DNA from: Bradyrhizobium iriomotense
GTDB lineage: Bacteria; Pseudomonadota; Alphaproteobacteria; Rhizobiales; Xanthobacteraceae
Length of the DNA: 64,000 bases
Reading direction: 5' to 3'
Assembly: GCF_018130765.1 (NCBI RefSeq)
Contig: NZ_JAFCJZ010000001.1
Location: 248,001-312,000 of the forward strand
Shown here: positions 35,002 to 42,830 of the stretch, in pieces
Layout of the letters: the number at the start of each line of letters is the position of its first letter
Position numbering within the stretch: the stretch's first letter is position 1
Notes under the pieces: model-generated
Told to the model about the DNA's origin: nothing
Seen by the model: the letters and a program-made list of their open reading frames with translations, nothing else
Databases searched by the model: none
Position numbers and translations under genes: made by a program

Positions 35002-35406
35002 TTAGACCGCAGCGCTGGCGCTGGACGTGCTGCCGGATGCGTTCTGGGCATTGCCACTGACCGCGCCCTGCGCGTTGTAGGTCTGTCCGGCCTGGCTGCC
35101 TTGACCCGCTTGCGAACTCGCGGACGTCTCGACCTCCGTCGTGCCGTCGGAATAGGTGATCGTGGTGGTGGTGACTCCATCGATGGTGATCGAGACCTCG
35201 CTGACGATGGTCTTGCCCGAGCTGCCACTGCCTCCCGATCCCGAGCTTCCGCCCGCCGATTGCGACGACGATGTCGCCGACGCCGATGACGTGGCCGAAG
35301 TCGACGAAGCCGCCGATGTCGAAGATGCCGCGGAGGATGACGCCGTGGCGGTCGACGGGGTCGTCGTGACCGCCGCGCTGGTTGATGCAATCGCACTGAT
35401 CGACAT
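35002..35406 (-). CDS. Low-complexity Ser/Thr/Ala-rich protein
   Basis: 134 residues. The first half is almost only Ser, Thr and Ala. A middle segment (TIVSEVSITIDGVTTTTITY) looks like a short beta unit, and the end is Gly/Gln/Ser-rich. No clear signal peptide or membrane helix. Start ATG 35406 has GAGG upstream. Such proteins can be surface or secreted, but nothing here proves it. The coding DNA is itself repetitive. Confidence 0.6.
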   Translation of the reverse strand: MSISAIASTSAAVTTTPSTATASSSAASSTSAASSTSATSSASATSSSQSAGGSSGSGGSGSSGKTIVSEVSITIDGVTTTTITYSDGTTEVETSASSQAGQGSQAGQTYNAQGAVSGNAQNASGSTSSASAAV

Positions 35407-35740
35407 GAAAACCTCGTCGGAAGGAACCTCGGGCGCAACGCCGGTTGCGTAACCGCCCCTTCTGCTTCAACGCGCCGGGCGGGCGAAGCAGGCGCTGGAG
35501 TCGTGAAAAATCCGGCGCGGCACGCATTTTCCTGCCCCGGCCGCAGCAACCAAACGCCGCCCTGCGCGTTGCAGCTTCTTCCCACCTGTCCGGGGATCCG
35601 CGAGCGGCTGCGATTAGCCGCGCGCCCTCATGGATGGATAGTCATCTCGTCTCACGTCCGTGTGAGCTGGAGCGCGGCCGGTGAATTTCTTTGACCGAGC
35701 AGAGACCAATGAACAGCAGGCCGCAGGGCAAGGGGGCACA
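35407..35740. other. Intergenic region
   Basis: 334 bp between the divergent low-complexity gene and the small membrane protein gene. No gene, clear operator or terminator was seen. Confidence 0.5.
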
Positions 35741-35902
35741 GTGAGCCAGATCGATACGACCGAGAAACTCTCCGAGGTCCCGGAGAGCGGAAACTCACTT
35801 TTCGCGCTCTGCGGGCTTGGCGTTGCGGGGATCGTCATGCTGGGCTGGATCTGCGCCCTCGCCTGGATCGCCTGGCGTCTCGTCGATTGGCTGCTGTTCT
35901 GA
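35741..35902 (+). CDS. Small single-helix membrane protein, paralogue of the 13024-13185 gene
   Basis: 53 residues from GTG 35741, preceded by AAGGGGG. An upstream in-frame GTG at 35681 lacks such a site. A polar N-terminal half (SQIDTTEKLSEVPESGNSLF) is followed by one membrane helix (CGLGVAGIVMLGWICALAWI) and an aromatic end WRLVDWLLF. Length and layout equal the 13024 protein. Function is unknown. Confidence 0.65.
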   Translation: MSQIDTTEKLSEVPESGNSLFALCGLGVAGIVMLGWICALAWIAWRLVDWLLF

Positions 35903-35940
35903 ATCGGCGGCCGCGTTTGTGACCGGCCGCCTCCTCCACC

Positions 35941-36669
35941 TCAATAGTGGTAATTCACACCGATCGTCGCGGCATGGATCGTGTCCTTGAGGTGGGCCAC
36001 GGTGATGCCTTCAATCGGACTGATCAGCTGGATCGGGCCCTTCGTGCCGAAGTCATGGTAATTGTATTCGACGTTGGCCGACCAACGGGGAGCAAACGCC
36101 CATTCGACGCCGCCGCCCAATGTCCAGCCGGTCCGCATCACCGACGCGCTGGGATCGATCGCTACACCGGCGGCCGGACTGACATACGCATCATCGATCT
36201 TCTCGTGAGTCCAGGCGACGCCGCCTCGCGCATAGAACAGCCAGCCTGTGCCATAGGCGTAGCCGAACCGTGCGGTGACCGACGCCAGGAAATCGTTCTT
36301 GAGGCCGAACTGCGACGGCACGACGAGGTTGCCGAGCGCGGGAAATCTGACATTGCTGCCATGGTGGCTCGACAGGCTCGACCACGCGGCGCGGCCTTCA
36401 GCGCCAACGACCCAGTTGGAAGCGAATTGATGGTCACAGCCAGCCTGTCCGCCGCCGACAAATCCGGCCGCGCCGAAATCGACCGTTCCCCCGGCGCTGT
36501 TGATCGTGCGATCCTCGCTCGCGCCGCCGCCGAGATGACCGCCGACATAACAACCGGTCCAGTTGAAGGTGACCGGAGGTACCGCAGGCGCCTGCAGCGC
36601 CAGATCAGCTGCAAATGCCGTCGTCGCAGACAGGGCGACAATCGCCGCACCGCAGAGAGCTTTCAACAT
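35941..36669 (-). CDS. Outer membrane beta-barrel protein (Omp25/RopB-like)
   Basis: 242 residues. A signal peptide ends at TTAFAAD, then FNWTGCYVGGHLGGG, the typical start of alphaproteobacterial OMP_b-brl proteins. Alternating beta strands follow (GWLFYARGGVAWTHE, GWTLGGGVEWAFAPRWSANV), ending in the aromatic C-terminus GVNYHY. It is an eight-stranded barrel by comparison with the family and probably structural in the outer membrane. It stands as a single gene beside tRNA-Pro. Confidence 0.9.
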   Translation of the reverse strand: MLKALCGAAIVALSATTAFAADLALQAPAVPPVTFNWTGCYVGGHLGGGASEDRTINSAGGTVDFGAAGFVGGGQAGCDHQFASNWVVGAEGRAAWSSLSSHHGSNVRFPALGNLVVPSQFGLKNDFLASVTARFGYAYGTGWLFYARGGVAWTHEKIDDAYVSPAAGVAIDPSASVMRTGWTLGGGVEWAFAPRWSANVEYNYHDFGTKGPIQLISPIEGITVAHLKDTIHAATIGVNYHY

Positions 36670-36843
36670 GTCCTGACATTCCCCTATTGCACGCGCAGAG
36701 TTAGTGCACGCGAGGCTGACGCGGAGGTTGCGTCACGGACAACATGTCGCGGCAGAGGCTTCGCCGGCCTGATTGACACCAGGGGCGTAAGAACCGCGTG
36801 TCAGAATCACAGGGAAAAAATTTAGGAGATTCAACGTCGGGAC

Positions 36844-36920
36844 TGGTCGGGGCAGCTGGATTCGAACCAACGACCTGCAGTACCCAAAACTGCCGCGCTA
36901 CCAGGCTGCGCTATACCCCG
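36844..36920 (-). tRNA. tRNA-Pro (TGG)
   Basis: A 77-nt cloverleaf on the minus strand. Acceptor CGGGGTA/TGCCCCG, anticodon stem GCAGT/ACTGC around loop TTTGGGT with anticodon TGG, T arm GTTGG-TTCGAAT-CCAGC, encoded CCA. It reads proline codons. Confidence 0.97.
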
Positions 36921-37016
36921 GATGTCCTGAGAGCCCCGTCGATACACGCTTCCAAAGGCGCCAGCAAGCTTACAAACCGGCGCCAGCAGGCTGGCAACGC
37001 CCCAGCCGGTCGGGCC

Positions 37017-37514
37017 CTATTTGCTGCCGAACAGCGGGTGGCCGACACGGTCGCCGGGACGGATGCCGTATTTCTGCGCCGTTCCCGCCACCACCTCCAG
37101 AACCGCCCGGGCGGGGCCCCTGGAGGAGATGATCTTGGTCGACAGCGGCTCGGTGTTTTCCGCAATCCGCAGGATGCGGCCGTCGGCGCGGATGAAGATC
37201 ATGTCGAGCGAGACATAGGTGTTCTTCATCCACATCGAGACTTCCTGCTCGGGATTGAAGTCGAACAGCATGCCTTTGCCGTCGGCCAGCTCCTTGCGGT
37301 ACATCAGGCCGGTCTGCTTCTCCTCCTCCGTCGTCGCCATCTCCACCGAGAACACCTGCACGCCGTTCTTCGTGACGATCTCAAGCGGCTGGAAGCTCGC
37401 GGCGCCGGCGGGGGCACTCGCGACGGCAAAGCCAGCAATGACGAGGATGGCGGCAAGCCAGCTCCAGGCCAGGAACCGGAACGGCCGTCGATTGAAATTC
37501 ATGGCAGAACGCAT
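37017..37514 (-). CDS. DUF192 family exported protein
   Basis: About 165 residues. An N-terminal hydrophobic signal/anchor (FLAWSWLAAILVIAGFAVAS) is followed by a DUF192 domain: VEMATTEEEKQTGLMYRKEL, GMLFDF, SMWMKNTYVSLDMIFI and GIRPGDRVGHPLF. DUF192 proteins are small periplasmic or cytoplasmic beta proteins of unknown activity. The start is uncertain among GTG 37526, ATG 37514 and ATG 37502, none with a strong ribosome binding site. It lies next to the cold-shock gene on the same strand. Confidence 0.87.
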   Translation of the reverse strand: MRSAMNFNRRPFRFLAWSWLAAILVIAGFAVASAPAGAASFQPLEIVTKNGVQVFSVEMATTEEEKQTGLMYRKELADGKGMLFDFNPEQEVSMWMKNTYVSLDMIFIRADGRILRIAENTEPLSTKIISSRGPARAVLEVVAGTAQKYGIRPGDRVGHPLFGSK

Positions 37515-37639
37515 GGGGGATGGCACTCGAGGCGTGGGAATGGAACAGTCCTACGCGGCGACCGCCGGAAAAGCCAGAGGCGCGCCGGTCAGCCGGCGCG
37601 CCTCCGCTCACGATTGCGGGAATTGGTTGTCAGGCGAAG

Positions 37640-38302
37640 CTAGTGCGACTGCAGGCCGGGCGATCCGGTCTCGGGATGGATCTCGGCCGCCATCATGCCC
37701 TTGGAGCCGGGCCCGAAGCGGACCAGCACATATTGGCCGGGGCGCAATTCGGTCATGCCGAAGCGGCGCAGCGTCTCCATGTGCACGAAGATGTCGGGCG
37801 TGCCCTCGCCGCAGGTCAGGAAGCCGAAGCCGCGCAGCCGGTTGAACCATTTGACCTGGGCTCGCTCCAGCCCGCTGGTCGGCGTGACCGTGACATGAGT
37901 GCGCGGCGGCAGCATCTGCGCCGGATGGATCGCGGTCGACTCGTCCATCGAGACCACGCGGAATGCCTGGTAGCCCTTGGCGCGTTGGATGCATTCAACG
38001 ACGATGCGCGCGCCCTCGTAGGCGGTCTGGAAGCCGTCACGCCTAAGCACGGTAACGTGCAGGAGGACGTCGGGCCAGCCATTGTCGGGAACGATGAAGC
38101 CGTACCCTTTGGAGGCGTCGAACCATTTGATGACGCCGGTCACCTCGACGAGATTGGCGCTGGCCTCGCCCAGTCCGGTGAAGGGACTGAGCGCTGTGTC
38201 GCGGCCAGCGCCACCATGCTCGCCCGGCGTCAACCGCCCCGGCGACGTGCCCTGTCCAGGAACTCCAAGCTTCTTGGACTCAAATCCGTCCGACGACCCC
38301 AT
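37640..38302 (-). CDS. Cold-shock protein with two CSD domains
   Basis: 220 residues with two cold-shock domains joined by a linker. The first has VTGVIKWFDASKGYGFIVPD and DVLLHVTVL. The second has AQVKWFNRLRGFGFLTCGEG and DIFVHMETLRRFG. These are RNP1/RNP2 aromatic motifs that bind single-stranded RNA or DNA. The N-terminal 60 residues are Gly/Ser-rich and disordered. Double-CSD proteins are typical of alphaproteobacteria and act as RNA chaperones. Start ATG 38302 is used; a TTG at 38329 is less likely. Confidence 0.9.
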   Translation of the reverse strand: MGSSDGFESKKLGVPGQGTSPGRLTPGEHGGAGRDTALSPFTGLGEASANLVEVTGVIKWFDASKGYGFIVPDNGWPDVLLHVTVLRRDGFQTAYEGARIVVECIQRAKGYQAFRVVSMDESTAIHPAQMLPPRTHVTVTPTSGLERAQVKWFNRLRGFGFLTCGEGTPDIFVHMETLRRFGMTELRPGQYVLVRFGPGSKGMMAAEIHPETGSPGLQSH

Positions 38303-38500
38303 AACCCCGGACCCCACACTGTCATGCAACCCGCCACATTGGCGGCGCTCGAATCACGCGTCTTAAGAGAATGTTCTCAATTCGACGCGACGCGAATCTT
38401 TCGACTCAAAAGATAACACTCCCGGTTGCGACGCATAGACAAAAAAGAGATTCGCCGGAACCTATGAACAGCTTGCACAGCCGCGAATCAAACTAACGCC

Positions 38501-39262
38501 TCAATTACCGACGAAGGGCCCGAGGGTTTCGCCGATGTCGTGGCGGATGACGAGATCGGCGATGTCGTCCTGCTCAGTCGGCTCGCGATTGATGATCACC
38601 AAACGTGCACCGGAGTTCTTTGCCATCATCGGAAAGCCGGCCGCCGGCCATACGACGAGCGAGGAACCGATCGCGATGAAGAGGTCGCAATGCTGCGACA
38701 GCTCGGTTGCGCGCTGCATTTCATCCTCGGGCATCATCTGGCCGAACGAGATCGTGGCCGTCTTCACCGGCTCGTCACACACGGTACAGTTGGGTGCAGC
38801 GCCGTCCTCGTCGAATCGTCGCTTCACCCAATCGAGCTGATAGGACTGCCCACATTCGATGCAGCGCGCATAAGTGGTATTTCCGTGAAGTTCAATTACG
38901 TGCTCGGTGGCGAAGCCCGAGGCCTGGTGCAGATTGTCGATATTCTGGGTGATGACCGCGGGAACCTTGCCGGCACGGTAGAGCGCGGCGAGCGCGCGGT
39001 GGCCGCGGCCGGGCTTTGCCGCCGCAAATACCTCCTCCATCGCGAAGCGCCGGCGCCAGGCTTCGTCGCGTGCTGACTGGCTCGCGACAAATTCGCCGAA
39101 CTCGATCGGACGGTAGCGCGTCCAGATTCCGCCCGGCGAGCGGAAGTCGGGGATACCGCATTCGGTCGAGATGCCGGCGCCGGTAAACGGCACGATGGTC
39201 CTGGCCTCGGCGATCATGTCGCCGAGACGTTCGACGCCGCTGCGAATATCCGATGCAATCAT
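38501..39262 (-). CDS. cobB: SIR2-family NAD-dependent protein deacylase
   Basis: 253 residues with the sirtuin motifs in order: FTGAGISTECGIPDFRSPGG (NAD site), TQNIDNLHQ, catalytic His in ELHGN, zinc cysteines CIEC and CTVC, and AIGSSLVVWPAAGFP. It removes acetyl or other acyl groups from lysines using NAD. Start ATG 39262 has AGGATGG upstream and gives the usual length. ATG 39289 is also in frame. It stands as a single gene. Confidence 0.92.
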   Translation of the reverse strand: MIASDIRSGVERLGDMIAEARTIVPFTGAGISTECGIPDFRSPGGIWTRYRPIEFGEFVASQSARDEAWRRRFAMEEVFAAAKPGRGHRALAALYRAGKVPAVITQNIDNLHQASGFATEHVIELHGNTTYARCIECGQSYQLDWVKRRFDEDGAAPNCTVCDEPVKTATISFGQMMPEDEMQRATELSQHCDLFIAIGSSLVVWPAAGFPMMAKNSGARLVIINREPTEQDDIADLVIRHDIGETLGPFVGN

Positions 39263-39659
39263 GGGCCAGCCATCCTGACTTTCGAGCATGGCTCTATAGC
39301 ATGGCTCGCGTCGGACGTTGCCGTCATCTCGTCAGGCGCGCCCTGCCCCGCTACAGATTCGGCGCGCGTCAGGCCGCCGCTCGCTGGCTGCGTCGCAGCC
39401 AAGCGACAAGATTGTTGACGCTCTTGTCCACGGCGAACAAAACACGCGGAGATACGTGCGCTCGGCAATTTTTTCCGACCACCGCTTATCACAATCCTGC
39501 AATGCCTCCTCCCCATTGACGCCCCAATCAGAAGCGCCAATGCATATGTGATTGCGACTCAGCGCGCGATGCGGCGGCAGCGCGCGAGTACACATGTAGA
39601 CAGAGTCCGATAGACAAAATCCGATAGACAAAGTCCAAGTGCGAACAGAGGGGATGGAC
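39263..39659. other. Intergenic region
   Basis: About 400 bp between the divergent sirtuin gene and the small 39660 gene. It presumably holds both promoters. I see no gene or strong inverted repeat. Confidence 0.5.
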
Positions 39660-39824
39660 ATGACCGAAGACGAACAACGCAAGATCCGCGAACGCGAAGA
39701 GATCGCCGCCCGTGTCGCCGCCTTCCGTGCCACCCAGGAGAAGTTCAAGCGCGAACGCGAAGAGTATTTCGTGTCGACGCTCGAGAATGCCCGCAAGGTG
39801 GAACGGCCCTCGCTCTGGCCATAA
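39660..39824 (+). CDS. Hypothetical charged 54-residue protein
   Basis: Starts at ATG 39660 after GAGGGGATGG. It is almost wholly charged helix (TEDEQRKIREREEIAARVAA, EKFKREREEYFVSTLENARK) and could form a coiled coil. No family is recognised. A bidirectional terminator follows 27 bp later, which supports it being a transcribed gene. Confidence 0.65.
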   Translation: MTEDEQRKIREREEIAARVAAFRATQEKFKREREEYFVSTLENARKVERPSLWP

Positions 39825-39850
39825 GACACGTCTGATCGATACGCATGAAA

Positions 39851-39881
39851 AAAGCCCGGAGCATCGCTCCGGGCTTTTCGC
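39851..39881. terminator. Bidirectional intrinsic terminator
   Basis: AAAAGCCCGGAG-CATCG-CTCCGGGCTTTT, a perfect stem with A and T runs on the two sides. It serves the convergent genes at 39660-39824 and 39894-40181. Confidence 0.9.
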
Positions 39882-39893
39882 GTTATTGAACCG

Positions 39894-40181
39894 TTACCAA
39901 TGGCGATAGTAGTAGTGGCGCCGGTAGTACGGTCCGCCGTCATAGGCGTACGGGCCCGGTCCGTAATAATAGCCCGGCCCGTCATAGTAGCTGTAGCCCG
40001 GACCGTAATAGCCGTACGGATGCGACGCGGCGACCGCGCCCGCGGTGATCGCGCCGGCGGCAAGGCCGAATGCGAGGCCCGGACCGATGCCGCGTCCGCG
40101 CGCCTCGGCAGGCGCAGGCGCTGCGACCGCGGTCACGCCGACGGCTGCGACGGTGGCGAGAACTGCCAGTGTCTTCTTCAT
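39894..40181 (-). CDS. Exported Gly/Tyr-rich protein
   Basis: 95 residues with GAAGGAGGA before ATG 40181. A signal peptide ends near APAEA, then a short hydrophobic Gly/Ala segment (LAFGLAAGAITAGAVAAS) and a Tyr/Gly/Pro-rich tail (YGYYGPGYSYYDGPGYYYGP). Similar small exported proteins are common in Bradyrhizobium. It may be associated with the outer membrane. Function is unknown. Confidence 0.8.
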   Translation of the reverse strand: MKKTLAVLATVAAVGVTAVAAPAPAEARGRGIGPGLAFGLAAGAITAGAVAASHPYGYYGPGYSYYDGPGYYYGPGPYAYDGGPYYRRHYYYRHW

Positions 40182-40289
40182 GATTTCCTCCTTCGCAACA
40201 GGAGACACAACGCGGGCCGCCTGCGATGGTTGCGCGCAGGGTGGAACCGAGGGCTGTCAAAAAATACCGATGCAGGCGGAACGAAATCT

Positions 40290-40392
40290 CCTCACCGGCA
40301 TTAAGTCTGCAAGTGCAGAGCCTCCGCTATCCGGTAGAGGCAAAAGCACGGAAGCCCCGTCAGTATCCTCCGCGATGCTGGCGGGGTTTTCA
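40290..40392 (+). ncRNA. Candidate small RNA with three hairpins and terminator
   Basis: Hairpins follow one another: TCTGC-AAG-TGCAGA (40306-40319), GCCTC...GAGGC (40320-40341) and the terminator CCCCGTCAG...CTGGCGGGG-TTTT (40354-40390). No plus-strand gene ends nearby, so the terminator has no evident owner other than a small RNA or the leader of the 40473 gene. The 5' end is not determined. Confidence 0.5.
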
Positions 40393-40472
40393 GTTCCACG
40401 GGAGAATCCCACGGGAGAAAATGGCAGCAGACGATAATTGCTGCCAGCGGGGCGGATGCCGAGGAGGAAGGA

Positions 40473-40703
40473 TTGCCCATATCCGCTTTGCTGGCCCGTA
40501 TCCGCGGGCTCGTTCCCAAATCCGATGATCAGCACTACGAGCAGATCGTGCGCCATTTCGGTGTCGGCACGCTGCGCCCGCCGCCGACGCCGATGAGCGA
40601 CGGCGAACTGGCGCGGGCCATCGCCGAGTTCCTCAAGGCACGGCCCTCATCCGAATCCGTCGCGACCCTCGGCCGGCGGCTCGACCCCTCCTCCGGGCTC
40701 TAG
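40473..40703 (+). CDS. Hypothetical 76-residue protein
   Basis: Starts at TTG 40473 directly after GAGGAGGAAGGA, an excellent ribosome binding site. A soluble protein: PISALLARIRGLVPKSDDQH, then SDGELARAIAEFLKARPSSE. No family is recognised. The three-hairpin element ending at 40392 lies just upstream and may regulate it. Confidence 0.65.
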   Translation: MPISALLARIRGLVPKSDDQHYEQIVRHFGVGTLRPPPTPMSDGELARAIAEFLKARPSSESVATLGRRLDPSSGL

Positions 40704-40779
40704 CCGGATTTTCTTGCGCGCGCGGAACAAGCGCCTCTCGCGCACGTTGAAGTTGTCTTGAGGAAATGCGAGGCCCGAC

Positions 40780-40905
40780 ATGCCCGCCTGGCTCGAAGTT
40801 CTGCTCAACCTGTCCGGCTTCGCCGGGTTCGTGGCGCTTGCGACCTGCGGCGCTTCGTCCGGCGATGCGTCGGCGGCCGACCGGGTCCACACCGACGAGC
40901 GCTAA
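40780..40905 (+). CDS. Tiny membrane protein, 41 residues
   Basis: ATG 40780 to TAA 40905: one hydrophobic helix (WLEVLLNLSGFAGFVALATC) followed by a short polar tail. GAGG precedes the start. It overlaps the convergent 40902 gene by 4 bases. Unrecognised. Confidence 0.5.
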   Translation: MPAWLEVLLNLSGFAGFVALATCGASSGDASAADRVHTDER

Positions 40906-41111
40906 TTGGCGCGCGGCGCCGAGCCCGCCGTGCGCACCAGCCTGTCGGCCTTGACCGCGACGCGGGTGTCGACACCGGTTTCCTGGGCTTGCGGCCGCAG
41001 CGAGAAGCTGATCACCACGAAAGCGAGGCAGAACAGCGAGCCGACGATGGCGACCCGCCGGTAGGTGTGCCGATCGCCTTGATAAAAGGACGGTTCTGAA
41101 AAGGGCTTCAT
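40902..41111 (-). CDS. Hypothetical single-helix membrane protein
   Basis: 69 residues from ATG 41111. A short polar N-terminus (SEPSFYQGDRHTYRR) is followed by a helix (VAIVGSLFCLAFVVISFSL) and a periplasmic polar tail. It looks like a conserved small rhizobial membrane protein of unknown function. Confidence 0.65.
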   Translation of the reverse strand: MKPFSEPSFYQGDRHTYRRVAIVGSLFCLAFVVISFSLRPQAQETGVDTRVAVKADRLVRTAGSAPRAN

Positions 41112-41675
41112 GTCAAAAGCTGCTTCTTGGCAAAGTCGTTCTTGTCCTTGCAAGAACACCTACTCCAAACAGCAGCAATCGCAACGCGATTGGGCTTTTA
41201 ACCTAACCGAATAGGGTTATCGGCTTGCGCGCAAGCTTTCGTTAGGCTTCGCGGCACGCGCCGGTGCGCCTGCGCGCTCGTCGGCGCTCGACGGAAGCAG
41301 CGGCCGCGCCCTGCACTGCTGCATCCATATCGCTAGCGAAGCTCCATGGCATTCGCCGTCCGGCTTTGTTCCAGTTCCGACTCCATTTCGTTCTCGAAGA
41401 ACGAATCGGAGTCGAGAAAATCAGCGCAGAGCGTTTCCTAACGATCGATGAAGTCGCGCGACGCCGCTGCATCGGCGACAGACAACTTCGGCGGCACGAA
41501 ATTTCGAGACGACTAAGCGATCACCGCGCAAAGGCAAGCGCAGCGCCACTCGCCACGCATCCCTAGCCTGCGGTCAAAATAGCGCACCGCGCGCGCCCCT
41601 CGGCGATATCAGATCAAGCGCAGGCCGCCAGAACGTCACCGCGCCCGACGTTCGTCGATGTCGGCCGAGCCTACT
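41112..41675. other. Gene-poor region with a strong hairpin
   Basis: About 560 bp without a convincing gene. At 41379-41413 GACTCC and TTCGTTC arms pair with GAACGAA and GGAGTC in one hairpin. No poly-T follows. A partial look-alike of the TTCGTTC part occurs near 12510. Confidence 0.55.
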
Positions 41676-41813
41676 TCAAGCCGCCCGCTTGCCTTTGCCC
41701 TTCTCGGAAAAGCATTCGAGGATCTGTATGCGGAGCTCTTCTGCGGCTGGGCCTTCGACCTTCCTGAGTTCGTTCCAGAGCCGGATCACTTCGCGCTGTT
41801 TTTCGACGGTCAT
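41676..41813 (-). CDS. Hypothetical 45-residue protein
   Basis: ATG 41813 is preceded by GGAGGTGACTC, a near-perfect Shine-Dalgarno. It encodes a charged helical protein (TVEKQREVIRLWNELRKVEG, then AAEELRIQILECFSEKGKGK) with a basic end. No family is recognised, but the codon pattern and ribosome binding site favour a real gene. Confidence 0.7.
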   Translation of the reverse strand: MTVEKQREVIRLWNELRKVEGPAAEELRIQILECFSEKGKGKRAA

Positions 41814-41931
41814 GAGTCACCTCCAAGGTGACCTGACGAGAACAAAAAGAGAACATCGAGTCCAGCCCCTTCGGGAAATTTCCCGTGCAATTCTTTTGAA
41901 CCTTCCGGGCGCTGCGCAGACTCATGAAGGC

Positions 41932-42061
41932 TGGGGATTTCAGCGCCCAGTCACATAGCAGCGCCGCGTGACGAACATATTCCGTCGCCGCGGCGCTGTT
42001 GCATTTTGGATTTTCAACCTTAAGTTCGAGCTATGACTGACGGCCAGGCGCTGAAATCCCA
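41932..42061. repeat. Inverted pair of an 18-bp repeat
   Basis: TGGGGATTTCAGCGCCCA (41932-41949) faces AGGCGCTGAAATCCCA (42046-42061). The adjoining sequences (CAGTCACATAGC and GCTATGACTG) are also partly complementary. A third copy is at 34771-34788. Confidence 0.55.
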
Positions 42062-42076
42062 TCGCCGTCAGTTTGG

Positions 42077-42106
42077 AAAACCCCGCGCGCATCGCGCGGG
42101 GTTTTT
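42077..42106. terminator. Terminator hairpin
   Basis: AAAACCCCGCGC...GCGCGGGGTTTTT, usable on both strands. No plus-strand gene ends nearby. Confidence 0.75.
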
Positions 42107-42240
42107 CTTGGTCAGGTGTTTTCTTTGTCAGGCTGCCGGTCGATGACGCCGCCATACATCAGGCGGTGAACCTTCCTCGCGTTCGCGCGTCTAATGAATG
42201 AAGCTTCCCCCAAAGGCTTCCATCAAGGCTACCCCATCAG

Positions 42241-42270
42241 AAAGCCCCGCTTCCCCCAGGCGGGGTTTTC
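42241..42270 (+). terminator. Terminator-like hairpin
   Basis: AAAGCCCCGC-TTCCCCCAG-GCGGGGTTTTC. A 6-bp GC stem followed by T residues, without an evident gene upstream. Confidence 0.6.
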
Positions 42271-42319
42271 GCTTTCTGTGGACGGCGCGAGGCCGGCCTG
42301 TGCTTCAAATCAAAAAGCG

Positions 42320-42354
42320 AAAGCCCCGTTCCGAACCCATCGGAACGGGGCTTT
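42320..42354 (-). terminator. Terminator of the HU gene
   Basis: A perfect 15-bp stem AAAGCCCCGTTCCGA / TCGGAACGGGGCTTT, followed on the minus strand by CGCTTTTT, 30 bp after the HU stop. Confidence 0.85.
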
Positions 42355-42384
42355 GGGCACGCAAGGCTGTGCGCGAGCGCCGGA

Positions 42385-42681
42385 TCAGACGGCGTCCTTG
42401 GCCACCTTCAGCGGCGAGGCCTTGACCGACTTGCTGGCCGGCTTGGCGGCGAACTGCATCGGCTCCTTGGTGAAGGGATTGATGCCCATCCGCGCTTCGG
42501 TCGCCGGCTTGTTCACAACCGACATCTTCACGAAACCGGGAATAACGAACTCGCCGGACTCGTTGAGCTCCTTGTAGCCAACCGTCGCCATGTACTCGAT
42601 GACCGACTTCACGTCGTTCTTCGCAAGCTGCGTGCCCTCGGCAATCGCATCGATCAATTGAGTCTTGGTCATCTTCGCCAT
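42385..42681 (-). CDS. HU-family DNA-binding protein
   Basis: 98 residues: MTKTQLIDAIAEGTQLAKND at the N-terminus, the HU body, VNKPATEARMGINPFTKEPM for the DNA-binding arm (the usual R-N-P arm is modified to ARMGINPFT) and a Lys/Ala-rich tail (AAKPASKSVKASPLKVAKDA) longer than in E. coli HU. It bends and compacts DNA as a dimer. It has its own terminator and an AGAGGA ribosome binding site. Confidence 0.93.
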   Translation of the reverse strand: MAKMTKTQLIDAIAEGTQLAKNDVKSVIEYMATVGYKELNESGEFVIPGFVKMSVVNKPATEARMGINPFTKEPMQFAAKPASKSVKASPLKVAKDAV

Positions 42682-42830
42682 GTCAAAATCCTCTGGATTG
42701 GGTGGGGGTGAGCTGTGAGGTCACTTGCCGGGCACGCGACAAAGGCGCGCAGCGCGCTTCGTGTTCATGCCGGAGGTCAGGAAGTCACGGGGCTTAGAAC
42801 CCATCGAGGCCGAAAACGCAAGCCGCAGTT

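Larger units (their letters stand above)
41814..42384. other. Gene-poor region with repeats and several terminators
   Basis: About 570 bp. Holds an imperfect inverted repeat (41932-41949 against 42046-42061) and intrinsic-type hairpins at 42077, 42241 and 42320. No credible gene. Orphan terminators suggest unannotated small transcripts. Confidence 0.6.

Noticed and set aside
36844..36920. Considered tRNA-Pro as an island attachment site.
   Set aside because: No integrase and no direct repeat of the tRNA 3' end was found in the window.
41264..41566. Overlapping frames on both strands in the 41.2-41.6 kb region.
   Set aside because: Both are Arg/Ala-rich, lack ribosome binding sites and cover the hairpin at 41379.
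42194..42577. A 127-codon plus-strand frame crossing two terminators and the HU gene.
   Set aside because: It runs through terminator hairpins and antisense to HU, so it is not a gene.
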